64,000 bases of DNA from Theocolax elegans (taxonomy: Eukaryota > Arthropoda > Insecta > Hymenoptera > Cerocephalidae): the NCBI GenBank assembly GCA_026168455.1, contig CM047431.1, forward strand, positions 41,323,986 through 41,387,985, in the 5' to 3' direction. A program made the position numbers and the translations under genes. Shown here one piece after another: positions 19,626-29,428 of this stretch. The notes beneath the pieces were generated by a model. That model was not told the DNA's origin and ran no database searches. It saw only the letters and a program-made list of their open reading frames with translations. Numbering within the stretch: position 1 is the stretch's first letter; the number at the start of each line of letters is the position of its first letter.

Positions 19626-22590
19626 GAAACAACTGCGTGGACGAATAGAACAAATTTATATCAAATTTTATTTAATTTTCGACACTACGTGCAGAAAGTG
19701 CGACTTTTCGCACGCTGAATAAAAAATACGTGCTCAAAATTGAGCTTTCCATTCGTCGTATCAAAAAATACCGTACGGTACAAGTGCGGGAAAGAAATTC
19801 TTGTCTCGCATGCCTTTCCACCCTCGGTTTGCTCGGGTGTAAACGTCACACGAGACAAAAATCTACTTTCCTGCACTAGTATCGTAATGTACTATTAAGC
19901 ACGGCAAATTTTCTCGTTTCACGGATAATTTACGGTATATTTCCGGCAAATAATCTAATAGTATTTATGTCAATAGAGAGAACTGTCCAAGCCAAGTTAA
20001 GGGAGATACATGTAATAGACATTTAAAATCTATACTACTTAAAATTTTTAAAACGTTTACTAGACATTATCAAAAAATTTATATATTATTTATTATATAT
20101 ATTTATATATATGTTTTTGTAATATATTATCTAAAAAAAATTATATCCATTTTGATTGAAAAACAAAAAAATTTGCTGACAGAGATTTATGAAATGTTCT
20201 AAAGAAATATTTGAAACATTCTGTGCTAATCGATCTGAAGTTTGAATCGTTGCAGCGCAACGGAATGTTCAAATTCTTAAAAATCGTATTTTAAGTACCG
20301 AAATTACTAAATTATGCCTTAAATCATTAATGTTCATTTAAAAAAAGAACATATTTCTAAGAAAAAAATATAAGGAAGGCGCTTGTAGGAAAACCGTGTC
20401 AAGGAATAGCAAAATTATCGCTTTCTCTAAAATTATTTTGAATATCTCATAAGGCGTCTTTTTTAACGGTTTAAAATGATAAGTTTTGCTTATTATAATG
20501 CAACAACGGTCCTAATAGTGAAATTCTCGTTTTTTCGACACTTTTTATTTTATATCTATATGATCAATCGTTTTAAAGCATTTTAAAAGACGCCGTTTTA
20601 AGATATTAAAAAAAGTGTCAAAAAAACAAGAATTTCGCTACTTACGGCCCATTTTGCCCTCACCAACCACCCTTAATATTTATTTCGGATAAAAATATTG
20701 TAGGGCACCCTTGTTATGTTATAGTAAGCTTAACTTAACATTTTAAACCGGTTTAAAAGACGCCCTTTTAAGGTATAGAATAAAAAGTTTGAAACAGCAA
20801 GAATTTCACATTTACGGCTCATTTGACCCTTACCAACCGCCCTTAATATTTATTCCGGATAAAAATAATGATTAGGACACCCTTAATGCATTATCATAAG
20901 CTAAACTTCTCAAATTAAAGTGTTTTAAAAAACAACTTTTTAAGATATAAAATAAAAATTTCAGAAAAACGTTAATTTGAGAACGATTAAAGCTCTCGGA
21001 AAAACAAACAAAAATTCCGTTTGATTTACTCGAAAAGTCCTAAAATTAGCAAATGTATGATCAATTGAATATGACATTAAAATTTAGCAAAATACGTGTC
21101 TCTAAAATGAAAAATACACCCGGAAAACAATTTATATTATTACCGGACTATTTTTTCTGTTAGTCAAGCAAAAAACTAAGAAAGTGCCATAGATAATATT
21201 AAAAATAGTCAAATAATGATTTCAATCATTTTTCGGTGCATTTTTCATTTTAGGGCAACGTATTTAGTTAAATTTGAATATTCAATGCATCATAGCTTTG
21301 TTAATTTTGGGACCTTTCGAGCAAATCAAACGGCATTTATTTGTCATTTCAAGAGCTTTTAATCGCTTGCACATACGCTCAAATCTACTGTATAAGACCA
21401 GAAATATTGGCTTTTAAATTTTGCTTATTCTTAACCGACTTTGTAAAAAGGGAGGAAGTTCTCAATTCCATCTGTATTTTATTTGTTTATATTTGTCTAT
21501 GAATTATTTCGAAACTACTGGGCCGATTGCGATAACTTTTTTTAAATGAAAGGTAATGATTCTCCGGTGATCTCATTTCATTTTGGTCAAGATTAAACAA
21601 ATACTGAACTACATTCTTTACAAAGAAAAAATTACGGGACCGATTGAGATTTTTTTTTTAAATGGAAGATAATGATTCTCTGGTGGTCCTAAAAATAATT
21701 GTTTTAAATAAAAATAAAGAGTTGACTAAAACGTATATAATTCAACGCATGAATCTAAAAAATAGGTGACCACAGATTTAAAAAGCGTTTTATTTAATAC
21801 TTAAAACTATGGCTATGAAAAATTCCTATTTAGATAAGTTTAAATGAAAACGGCTACGGTATTTTACTATAGTCTATTATGCTTTCTCTATGTACTGTCA
21901 TACAGTATTTGCTCCTTGTTTAAACGTCTCTCGCCCAAGCGAAACTTATTTTAAATTGATACTGAATAAAAATTAACGAAAAACAACCCTGGTAAAAATT
22001 TATCTAGTTTTATCGAGGTCTCGATTATTTAGCATGGCGAACTACGTAGATCTACATAGAACGGAACGAAATTTCTATTAGGGAATTGAACTCTCTTTGA
22101 ATATCTTGAATTTAAATATATGTTGCACAGCTTTTTAAAGTTTTCCCTTTTTTGTTCCAAGTTTTTGCTCATTAAAAATAAAGAAAATATTTATTTAACC
22201 TTTATTCCCTGGTGGAAATCTAATCCATTTTTGGAGTAGGAACTGGCTAGTTTTTCAAAAGAAGCAGAAAAGTGGTGTACATTTTTCTCCCAATAGTGAA
22301 ACGATTTTTCTCTCCTTGTTAACCCGTTATTCCTGGCCATTATGGCTGAATCTATCGATCTTATCCTTTATCTAGCTATTTAAAGGGGTTGCAAAAATGC
22401 TTTGCTTGATTTTTCCCAACACAAGCAAAATGACTCGTTTGGTGCCAAGAAAGAGGTATTAAAACTATTTTCTACAAATTTAGTGTCGAAATTTGTATTA
22501 GTCAATATGACTTTGGAATGACGATTTTTATGGAGTAAAAGTAGGTAGGCTATGATGGTTCTGGGACTTTCCAGAGCCATCATAGCTTTG
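19626..22590. repeat. Repeat-derived non-coding DNA
   Basis: An imperfect inverted pair (GTACAAGTGCGGGAAAG near 19,778 against the complement of CTTTCCTGCACTAGTA near 19,866) suggests a small MITE. From about 20,400 to 21,000 a block of roughly 200-240 bp (TAAAAGACGCC, CCCTTAATATTTATT) recurs three times. The stretch 22,205-22,540 is clearly related to 59,640-59,990 (TCCCTGGTGGAAATC, TTTTTCTCCCAATA). No open gene. Confidence 0.5.
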
Positions 22591-22593
22591 TAT

Positions 22594-22825
22594 GGAAGGG
22601 GGGGGGGGAGATAAGCTCAACCGCTGCGCTTACACGCGCTTCTTGACCGGAACTCGCGTATCCGATTGCCAACAAGTTACCGACAAGTTGTCGGCGAGTT
22701 TAAGAGTTTAAGGTTTCCCTTGCTTTCTCGCCAATCTTATGTTTGAAGGGAGGTAGTGAGGAGAGCATTGTGTCTCTTATCTACACGTTTACCCCCCCCC
22801 CCCCTTACTTTCTACCATACAGTTT
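22594..22825. repeat. Poly-G/poly-C bounded inverted repeat
   Basis: A run of 12 G after TATGGAAG (22,591) and a run of about 14 C before TTACTTTCTACCATA (22,791-22,820) are inverted copies of each other. They bound about 200 bp of GC-rich DNA with no clear gene. Confidence 0.5.
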
Positions 22826-23086
22826 ATATACCCATACACACTAGTGAGATAGGAGTAACGCATGTTTCACGCTAGATATGGCATTAGACGCTAACATGTT
22901 CCGCGCACGCTCATTCAACCATCACATAGATAACATATTTAATTAATTATTTTAAAAATTTTTATACCCATCCTGCTCATGTTATGATCGTGTATTAGTC
23001 GATATTTTTTTCCAAAATGATGAATGTTCCTTAACTTCATATTTAATTTTTTCTTTATTATCATTAATTTTATTTAATCACAAGTT

Positions 23087-23320
23087 TCAACCAATCAGAG
23101 TACGAGAAGCTAATGAAGAACTAGCGTCACAGTCGCATTCATCATAAGAAACTAAATCGGTTTCTCTAAAATTTTTCATGCGTCTAGAATGTAAGGTGTG
23201 TAGAATGTAAGTGGAACATGTTTTATGAATTATATTCCTTGAATTTCTTGGTTCCTCTCTTTTCTTCTCACTCTTGAGAAGAGAAGAGAATTTCTCTTTG
23301 AAGCTTATAATGTTACCCAT
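23087..23320 (-). CDS. Small protein with N-myristoylation motif, adintovirus locus 2
   Basis: A 77-codon frame starts MGNIISFKEKF, which fits the N-myristoylation rule (MGxxxS). A Lys/Glu/Arg-rich middle follows, then a Cys/Asp cluster (YDECDCDASSS). No transmembrane segment is visible. A TATA box lies about 40 bp upstream of the ATG, as for the other genes of this cluster, which supports its being a real gene on the outer edge of the locus. If modified, it would be membrane-attached. I do not recognise the family and cannot assign a role; a cellular origin is not excluded. Confidence 0.45.
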   Translation of the reverse strand: MGNIISFKEKFSSLLKSEKKREEPRNSRNIIHKTCSTYILHTLHSRRMKNFRETDLVSYDECDCDASSSLASRTLIG

Positions 23321-23359
23321 GTTGGATGAAGAATGATGTGAGAGTGAATCGGTACAGTC

Positions 23360-23368
23360 TATTTATAC
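23360..23368 (-). promoter_or_regulatory. TATA box of the small MGNIIS gene
   Basis: The minus strand reads GTATAAATA, about 40 bp before the ATG at 23,320. Confidence 0.55.
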
Positions 23369-23443
23369 TCCATTACCCACACCCTATTCCCAATCCATAT
23401 ACTCATCCTGGTATACAGATAGTCTTTCGTTATAAAATTTTTT

Positions 23444-23911
23444 TTAAAGTTTAAAGTTGTGAAGAGCGCAATTAACTTTGTATAAACAATTGTGATTAGA
23501 ACAAACTGTAGCCACTCTCACTTCATTCAAAGGTAAGTTTCCCATCTCTAAAACATCAGAGACTTTAAACTTAAAGCGTTCGAGCCACTCTTTTTTTAAC
23601 GAACCCATTACGAGAACGTTATTTGCATCATGCAAAGACTCTCGAAGAAGTTTTCCTACTTTAACATAGGGAATGTTTCCTGATATCCAGGTTAGTCCAT
23701 GCCATTTTTCAAGCTGAGTGTTTTCTTTTTTATATTTATTGCTAAGTCTATGCCAAGAAAAAGGTTCTTTGAATAAGAGCGCTACCGGTTCACTGTTGTC
23801 ATTGAGTGGAACAATTGCCAGTTCCTTAACCACAAAATCATTGACAGGTTGTTTGAAACCTTGTAAATCGACTATGTACTGCATGTTAGACAAGTTTCTT
23901 TTCATCACCAC
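23444..23911 (-). CDS. Adintovirus-linked protein of the VDxQxF / KEL / HGLxW family
   Basis: An intact frame of up to 155 codons. The likely start is the Met at residue 10 (MQYIVDLQGF), because it lies right next to the capsid stop; the first Met would overlap the capsid gene by 26 bp. Conserved blocks in order: VDLQGF, FVVKELAIV, FSWHRL, EKWHGLTW, IPYVKV, NNVLVMGS, WLERF, then a Cys/His tail (CSNHNCLYKVNCAL) that could bind metal. The same blocks occur in the decayed gene at 15,817-16,674. The acidic residues in VD and KEL recall RNase H-fold nucleases, but this is only a guess. It lies last in a leftward run of capsid genes. Confidence 0.65.
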   Translation of the reverse strand: MVMKRNLSNMQYIVDLQGFKQPVNDFVVKELAIVPLNDNSEPVALLFKEPFSWHRLSNKYKKENTQLEKWHGLTWISGNIPYVKVGKLLRESLHDANNVLVMGSLKKEWLERFKFKVSDVLEMGNLPLNEVRVATVCSNHNCLYKVNCALHNFKL

Positions 23912-25102
23912 TTGTCGAATTATACTGAACTATACGATCATGTAAGATCAAGCAATAAGCAGATGTAGCCGGTGGAAAATTATCTCGAGATTCGAATTCC
24001 AGACGTACATCTACGGGAGCGCCTTTCAAGGACTCGTTTTGCTTGGAACAATCGATTACTGTTAAAGGAATATGACTTTTAAATTGATCTCTCTTCAACA
24101 TTGGCTCCAATATCTCTTTGTCGTAGTAAGCATGTTGAAACTTAGCAAACATCTCATACAATATAGAGTATTGATTTTGAGCTATATTCACATTTAAGTT
24201 TCCATTCGGATAGTACTGTGAATTAAGAAATAATTTCACGTTACTTATATTACAATGATCAAATCGACTTGCATTAGCTCCTGCTTGACCTTTTCGATTG
24301 GTCTGAAATCCAAGAATAACAAATTGTGGTTTTTCCAACTGATTAGATGTTTTCACTGTCCAAACATGTTTAGTTGTAGCTGGAAGCAGTGGATACTCAA
24401 ACAACTCCCAACTACGAAAACTCATATCGATAGGTTTACTCTTTTGAATATGATTGAGTAGACGAATTTTAAATACGTTATTTACAGATACATAAGGCAT
24501 AAACCACTCGATTTTATTCAATTCAATTCTAAAATCTTCTACATCTGTTTGAATTATAGCATTCAAGTCATTCCTAGATCTCATAAGTATAAGCTCATGC
24601 TTTACGTTGATAACGATTTTTCGATAATCCTCCGCAAATCCTAGAATCATGTTCAAAGGTATAGAAACATCAAAGTATCCTGTATCGTTAGTGATTTTCT
24701 GTTCTTCTTTAACGTCAAGCCAGCCAGCATTCTCAATAATCGATGTTTGACTAGGATTGAATGATGGCCAACCTTTCATGAGTGTCGTAAGACCCACATT
24801 TTTACACTTATCAATTTCTACAGCATTAATTTCATATCGTATTTCCTCAAACATGTGACAGATGGCGTTGTTGACTAAAGCTGTTTTTTAGTAACATTAT
24901 TATCTTTATTTACTAGTCGTCCACAAATATGGAAAGAACTGCGTGATGGTAAAAGGCACAAGTCTTGATGTTGAATGGCTATACGAATCTCATCACTGTT
25001 GTTAAAATTTGACACTGTGTACGGTTGGTGAGCATGTAACTCATAATGCTCAATCGTTTCATCAAATTTTACAGATGACTGCATGCTCAGAATGTCCTCC
25101 AT
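23886..25102 (-). pseudogene. Major capsid protein (hexon-like, double jelly-roll), one frameshift
   Basis: The N-terminal 76 codons start at 25,102 (MEDILSMQSS) and carry the NSDEIRIAIQHQD block. A frame change in an A-run near 24,885-24,890 separates them from the remaining roughly 330 residues. The larger part shows blocks I associate with adintovirus/Polinton hexon-like capsids: ILGFAEDYRKIVINVKHEL, WELFEYPLLP, FVILGFQTNRK, NVKLFLNSQYYPNGN, FQHAYYDKE, VIDCSKQNE and AYCLILHDRI. Total length of about 400 residues fits the small capsids of this group. The protein would form the trimeric capsomers of an icosahedral shell. It is followed with no gap by the VDLQGF gene and preceded by a TATA box at 25,257. 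Confidence 0.85.
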
Positions 25103-25135
25103 TTTTATTTGTAAAACAACAAATAAATATACAAT

Positions 25136-25236
25136 TTATTTTACACCACGGATTCTTACAGCCCTTAACCCAAGACTTTTTAAAAACTGAATATTTTGCC
25201 GTGTTAGCGCTTTGGAAGCTCTACTTTGACTGATGA
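25136..25236 (-). pseudogene. Tiny basic ORF upstream of capsid, start codon lost
   Basis: Between the capsid TATA box and the capsid ATG is a roughly 32-codon open frame that reads SKALTRQNIQFLKSLGLRA and ends at 25,136. No ATG is in frame; ATC codons stand where a start might be. The basic, regular sequence suggests a real small viral peptide whose start has mutated, or a short upstream ORF on the capsid transcript. Function unknown. Confidence 0.4.
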
Positions 25237-25256
25237 TTGTACTGTAATTTGATGTG

Positions 25257-25264
25257 CTTTTATA
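25257..25264 (-). promoter_or_regulatory. TATA box of the capsid transcript
   Basis: The minus strand reads TATAAAAG, about 155 bp upstream of the capsid ATG and 25 bp before the tiny ORF. Confidence 0.55.
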
Positions 25265-25299
25265 GCCTTTACCAACTCTACAATTGTAAACGATACCCA

Positions 25300-25986
25300 T
25301 TATGTCTGCTTTATATGTAATCTGATACTAATAACCTTTTTTCGAAAATTAACCAAGTTTCCGTCTTGATCAACTATGCGTACTTGTAAGTGATTTATGC
25401 TCTTCACAATGACTGGAAGATAAATAATATTTGATGGTATTTCAATGATTTTATATCCTGGTGGTACTGCGGGAAAGAATTCATGTATCGTGTGTACTGG
25501 TTGGCCGTTTTTATATGCTCCGGACGTTATGTTACACTCAATTTGAAGAGAATTAACCTTGAGAATAGTTACTGGTAAATCAGAACTGTGAGTAATATTT
25601 GGTGTCAGAACACGTTGAGTGAATCCTAAAAGCTGTCCTATAGAGTCTTTCGGGCGAAAATCAATAGGTTTACTACAATTTATTTCACTACAGAGAGTAT
25701 TATTGTTTGGTTTTAATTTTATTGTTATTCCTCTTAAAGCTAAAGTTTCACGGAGATATTTCTCTATATCCTCAATTTCGTAACTACCAGTGGGTAGTAA
25801 TATTACCTCTGAGTCCACGTAAAACTTATTACAATTTATATCTATGTTAGGTATTGAATTAAAAGTTAAAAGTTCTACCAAACCAAGAACGTTGTTTTTA
25901 TGCGGTGAAAGTTCAATTGGTGGAAAGTATTCTGCTTCTAGAATAGAAGAAATACCGAAGAGACTTAAAGTAAATGAATTCTCCAT
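25300..25986 (-). CDS. Penton / minor capsid protein (single jelly-roll), adintovirus locus 2
   Basis: An intact 228-codon frame starts MENSFTLSLFG, with blocks ALRGITIKL, FRPKDSIGQLLGFTQRVL, TSGAYKNGQPVHTIHEFFP, then PPGYKIIEIP, and a C-terminal Val/Ile-rich strand region. Length, beta-rich pattern and position (between capsid and protease genes, same strand) match the penton proteins of adintoviruses and Polintons, which form the five-fold vertices. A TATA box sits 41 bp upstream of the ATG. This is one of the few genes of locus 2 without an obvious break. The fold assignment is inferred from family knowledge, not computed. Confidence 0.75.
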   Translation of the reverse strand: MENSFTLSLFGISSILEAEYFPPIELSPHKNNVLGLVELLTFNSIPNIDINCNKFYVDSEVILLPTGSYEIEDIEKYLRETLALRGITIKLKPNNNTLCSEINCSKPIDFRPKDSIGQLLGFTQRVLTPNITHSSDLPVTILKVNSLQIECNITSGAYKNGQPVHTIHEFFPAVPPGYKIIEIPSNIIYLPVIVKSINHLQVRIVDQDGNLVNFRKKVISIRLHIKQT

Positions 25987-26026
25987 GATTGTTTTAATTA
26001 TACTGAGTATAATCAGAAAATCTTCT

Positions 26027-26037
26027 CCTTATATACC
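26027..26037 (-). promoter_or_regulatory. TATA box of the penton gene
   Basis: The minus strand reads GGTATATAAGG, about 41 bp upstream of the ATG at 25,986. The same GGTATATAAG occurs at 27,190. Confidence 0.6.
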
Positions 26038-26430
26038 TTACAGCTGATTGCATAAAAACTGTAAACATAAATAACCGCAATTGTATGTATTAAAATCTTG
26101 ATATCTCTCATGATTATACTTTACTCTATGTACTCCTAAATATAACATTAAATCTAAAGGTGGTCTAAGATCACCAAAGCTATCGAAATAAACTACTTCT
26201 CTGCCCAGTTTTCGATACGCTACCCAGTGTGTACCTGGACCTCTTTGATCATCTAAGTTTACAATACCTGACTCATTTTTATGTGGTCCACCAGTAGGTA
26301 ATCCATCCCGCATAAATGCACCTCTAAAATGTTGAATCTTTAAATCTTTAGCATATTTTATGAGATCATAGTCACTGAGAGCTCTCTGTGGAAGTCGTAT
26401 TTCATCAAACTGCTTTTTTTTTTTTTTTTT
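26038..26430 (-). pseudogene. Adenain-like cysteine protease (5' end lost in a poly-A run)
   Basis: Catalytic residues are visible in the adenovirus-protease order: His in GTHWVAY, Asp in YFDSFGD, and Cys in YNCGYLCLQFL. Upstream of the first Met (26,313) the frame stays open through LPQRALSDYDLIKYAKDLK and FRGAF, which clearly belong to the domain. It then runs into 17 consecutive A without a start codon. The visible part is about 130 residues, near the usual size for this group. The enzyme would mature virion proteins. The gene lies between penton and PLA2/pVI-like genes. The poly-A run is either a mutation or an assembly error. Confidence 0.8.
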
Positions 26431-26462
26431 GTAAATTATTTAAACAAAGACCTAAACCTGTC

Positions 26463-27155
26463 TTATGAGGTTTCAAATAAAGACAATTGCAACCTAGCTG
26501 CACTAGCATCATTTACTGCTTTAGCTATTCCTGCAGCGCCACCTGCTACAGCACCTACTGCACTTAAACCAGCAAATATAGGTACCAACATTGGTAGAAA
26601 TCCTCCTGTTTTTCGAGGGATAGGTAATACTCGAGGAAGCTTTACATAACTTTTACCTCCAGATTCTTTTACAGCTTTACGTGCGCCGTCTAAAGCAGAT
26701 AAAATAGTCTTTCGCGCACACTTTCCTGGAACAATAGATTTAGAAGCAACTTTTACTATCTTAGCAAATGCAACTTGCTTCCTCTTTTTCTTTTGTACCC
26801 CCACTCCAAGTTTTGACTTTAACTTCATAGCGTTCGTAACAGTGTATGCGGCAACTTTTTCAGCAATACCAGAGTCTTTAGATATAACTCGTATCCAAGC
26901 TTTTTCTGCTAAAGTTTTATCAGCTATATTTCTCGCTTGATCGTTTTCGCGATTTTGTGAGTACGCGATGTCGTGCTCTTTGCAAGCTTCGTCAAGTGGA
27001 TTAATTCCTGGATCACCTCTCGCTAGTCGCTTATATAATTTAGTACCTGGTCCACAATACTGATATCCGGGTAAATGCAACTCAAATGGTAACTTATTGA
27101 TAATTTTGTTTAGGAAGCCACGACCGTGGCGTTGTCGTTTACGATATACAATCAT
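26463..27155 (-). CDS. Phospholipase A2-like virion protein with pVI/pX-like tail
   Basis: An intact 230-codon frame. Residues about 28-70 form a parvovirus-VP1-type phospholipase A2 core: calcium loop YCGPGT (33-38) and catalytic CKEHDIAY (His61-Asp62, Tyr65), with GDPGINPLDEACKE between. The middle is Lys/Arg-rich (GVQKKKRKQ). The C-terminal third has LPRVLPIPRKTGGFLPMLV and a Gly/Ala-rich hydrophobic stretch, which resembles the small core or membrane-lytic proteins pX/pVI of adenoviruses. Parvoviruses use such a lipase to leave endosomes; adintoviruses are known to carry it. It is transcribed divergently from the ATPase across a shared promoter. All key lipase residues are present. Confidence 0.8.
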   Translation of the reverse strand: MIVYRKRQRHGRGFLNKIINKLPFELHLPGYQYCGPGTKLYKRLARGDPGINPLDEACKEHDIAYSQNRENDQARNIADKTLAEKAWIRVISKDSGIAEKVAAYTVTNAMKLKSKLGVGVQKKKRKQVAFAKIVKVASKSIVPGKCARKTILSALDGARKAVKESGGKSYVKLPRVLPIPRKTGGFLPMLVPIFAGLSAVGAVAGGAAGIAKAVNDASAARLQLSLFETS

Positions 27156-27189
27156 TGTCTTTGAAGGTTAATAACAGACTGATATCATA

Positions 27190-27200
27190 GGTATATAAGC
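27190..27200. promoter_or_regulatory. Shared divergent TATA box (PLA2 left, ATPase right)
   Basis: GGTATATAAG on the plus strand and its near-palindromic complement CTTATATACC on the minus strand lie 36-45 bp from the PLA2 ATG (27,155) and 53-63 bp from the ATPase ATG (27,253). Confidence 0.5.
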
Positions 27201-27252
27201 ACTCTATCTATAGGTGTACGAATAGTTGTAATTGATATTTCAAACAGATAAC

Positions 27253-27936
27253 ATGGATTTTAAAGAGCAAAGTATAAAACTACCGATAGTAAATTTTGAT
27301 ACTATCGCTGAGCAGGACAAGAGAACTAATCGACATGGAGAATTGCTTCCAGACAGTATTCGTGCTGTCTTTTGTGGACCATCGAATTGTGGGAAAACTA
27401 ACAGTTTATTAGCCCTTATAATACATCCTAATGGCCTGAGGTTTGAAAATGTATATGTATACTCAAAATCATTAAATTAAGCAAAATATAAATTTTTAAA
27501 GAAGCTATTGGAACCTTTGGAAGGAATACAATATTTTCCGTTTAGTGAACATGATCAAGTAGTAGCTCCAAATGAAGTACATCCAAATTCAATAATGTTA
27601 TTCGATGATGTAGCATATGAAAAGCAGGATAATGTAAAATCTTATTTCTGCATGGGTAGACATAAGAATAAAGACTGCTTCTATCTTTGTCAGTCTTACG
27701 CTCACATTCCAAAGTATTTAGTGCGAGATAATGTTAATTTATTGATATTATTTCGACAAGATGATGTAAATTTAAGACATTTATATGATGATCATGTTAA
27801 TACCGATATGACCTTTCAAAACTTTAAAGATTTATGTTCTAAATGTTGGAACGATGATAAGTATGGATTTCTTTTGATTAACAAAGACAGTGGAATCAAC
27901 TCTGGTAGATACTCTGGTTCGACTGTTTTGCTATAA
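27253..27936 (+). pseudogene. FtsK/HerA-type genome-packaging ATPase, one in-frame stop
   Basis: Start chosen at MDFKEQSIKLP (27,253), after the shared TATA box. Walker A is CGPSNCGKTN (residues 41-50), Walker B is SIMLFDDV, and the sensor-like region is FYLCQSYAHIPKYLVRDN. A TAA at 27,478 interrupts the frame right after the VYVYSKSLN block, while the frame on both sides continues in register, so a single base change probably killed it. Full length would be about 227 residues, normal for Polinton/adintovirus ATPases (A32-like). The enzyme pumps viral DNA into the capsid. Confidence 0.85.
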
Positions 27937-27965
27937 ATATAAGGTAATACTCATTTAATTAATAG

Positions 27966-27972
27966 TATAAAT
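27966..27972 (+). promoter_or_regulatory. TATA box of the 27,993 gene
   Basis: TATAAAT about 21-27 bp upstream of the ATG at 27,993. Confidence 0.45.
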
Positions 27973-27992
27973 TTGAGTATCTAAGAGTCAAC

Positions 27993-28930
27993 ATGGATTC
28001 AACGGAGATTCAGCGTAAAAAGGATGTACTGCATCAGCTTGTTAAAGCCAGAAATGCTCTAAAACAAAAATAGAACTTACTAAAATATGGGAAGGATTAC
28101 TTTGAGAAAACAATTGGTGTAACCTTTAAACCGATTGTTGAACCACTACAAAAACTTGTTGCTAATACAGAAACAGTTAATAAATATTCCCCATTTTTTA
28201 CTTCTGAAAGTGTAAATGACTCCCAATCAACTAAAGTCTTTAACGATGAAGATACACTGAATGGAAGTACATCAACAAAAGATAGCACCGTTCAAGTGCG
28301 AGATTTGGAAACTACTTTTGAAACAGCTAAAAGTGAAGATGAAGAACAAAATACTAATAAATATTTGATAATGTTACAAAGGAAACAGACAGACAATTTG
28401 GATAAAATCTATGGAGTGCGAAAAGAAGGTAATACATACTTTGAAATACCCCCATATTTTTTTATGCGAAGAGTATAACCGTTATGGGTGTAAAGTATCC
28501 ACAAATACAAGGCTTATTAGAGTTGTTGATTATGAAAAATCCTGAACAAGGTTATATTAGCAAAAAGGATTTGTCGAATTATCGTCAAATACTTGAAGCA
28601 ACGAATGCTCACAAGAAACAGTTTAATGCTGATGAGCCTCTTCGCTCTCATAAAAGTAAAAAATTCAATGATATAATAGCTCCATTATTTATAAAGAAAT
28701 ATGGAGGTGCATTAGCAAAAAATAATTTTTTTCAACACTACAGTTCTTTACCACAATATAAAATTGCACAACGTAATACTACAATGGATTATGTATACTG
28801 GGATGATCCAAATGAGCTTGTAGATCGACTTCGATTGTTAGTAGCTGAGAGGGCTGCTGGAAATCCTAGTCACATCAATGAAATTCATTCAATTATTGAG
28901 GAGTTGCATGAAGCTGGATATATATATTAA
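27993..28930 (+). pseudogene. Conserved adintovirus protein of unknown function (WDDPNELVDRL family), broken
   Basis: It starts MDSTEIQRKKDVLHQLVKA at 27,993. A TAG at 28,071 ends it after 26 codons, yet the same frame stays open afterwards (YFEKTIGVTFKPIVEPLQ) to 28,478. There a change in a T-run (about 28,454-28,461) moves it into the frame that carries KYPQIQGLLELLIMKNPEQ, then DLSNYRQIL, MDYVYWDDPNELVDRLRLL and a final coiled segment ending at 28,930. Original length is roughly 310 residues: N-terminal coiled coil, acidic linker, and a globular C-terminal half. I associate this protein with arthropod adintovirus-like loci but know no function. It lies between packaging ATPase and fibre-like genes, so a virion role is plausible. 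Confidence 0.65.
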
Positions 28931-28961
28931 GCTGAATATAAATTACACAATCAGTTCAAAA

Positions 28962-29312
28962 ATGAGTGTTGACGTGCTTGGACGTAATCTTAAACGAGGT
29001 ACAGTTAGTCGAGGCCCACCTGGTGTGGGTTTCAAAATGACTAACGATGGTCAATATGATTTAGATAACAAGCGATTATGCAATGTCGCATCACCTATTG
29101 AAGCAAATGAAGCAGTGAATCTTAAAACATTACAACGTACGCTAAGAATGGAGATTGAAAGATTAGTTCACATTATCTCTCGACTAAAAGATGATCTTAA
29201 TAATATAGATAATATTATCGAATTACATAAAGATGAAATCAATAATATGTTTAATAAATATGACATTGATTTAAAAAATATCAAAGTTGTGGTAGTAGAA
29301 ATATCTCGGTAG
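28962..29312 (+). CDS. Fibre-like protein: phage-tail-fibre-type motif plus coiled coil
   Basis: I chose MSVDVLGRNLKRG (28,962) as start; an upstream Met would overlap the previous gene out of frame, and TATAAAT lies at 28,937. The first about 60 residues hold GPPGVGFKMTNDGQYDLDNK, then RLCNVASP and EANEAVNLKTL. The run KRL-NVA-P-DAV-L resembles the repeat found in bacteriophage tail fibres. The rest is a predicted long coiled coil (heptads of Ile/Leu in IERLVHIISRLKDDLNNI). A 116-residue trimeric stalk or fibre base is therefore a reasonable guess. No break is visible. Not proven; it could equally be a core or tape-like protein. Confidence 0.55.
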   Translation: MSVDVLGRNLKRGTVSRGPPGVGFKMTNDGQYDLDNKRLCNVASPIEANEAVNLKTLQRTLRMEIERLVHIISRLKDDLNNIDNIIELHKDEINNMFNKYDIDLKNIKVVVVEISR

Positions 29313-29362
29313 ATGTTAGTGATGTAACATCAAATAATAGATTATAAGGTGAAATCATTGGG

Positions 29363-29369
29363 TATAAAT
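29363..29369 (+). promoter_or_regulatory. TATA box of the integrase gene
   Basis: GGTATAAATG, about 65 bp upstream of the ATG at 29,429. Confidence 0.5.
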
Positions 29370-29428
29370 GTATGATTACCTAAATATTTCAATCATTATC
29401 TGGATAACCATCATTGTGTTAAGATCAA

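Noticed and set aside
20200..22600. Decayed coding gene in the long AT-rich stretch
   Set aside because: No frame over about 70 codons and blocks recur at 59,640-60,930, so it is dispersed non-coding repeat DNA.
24255..24461. Plus-strand frame of 68 codons opposite the capsid gene
   Set aside because: Antisense shadow of the capsid coding sequence.
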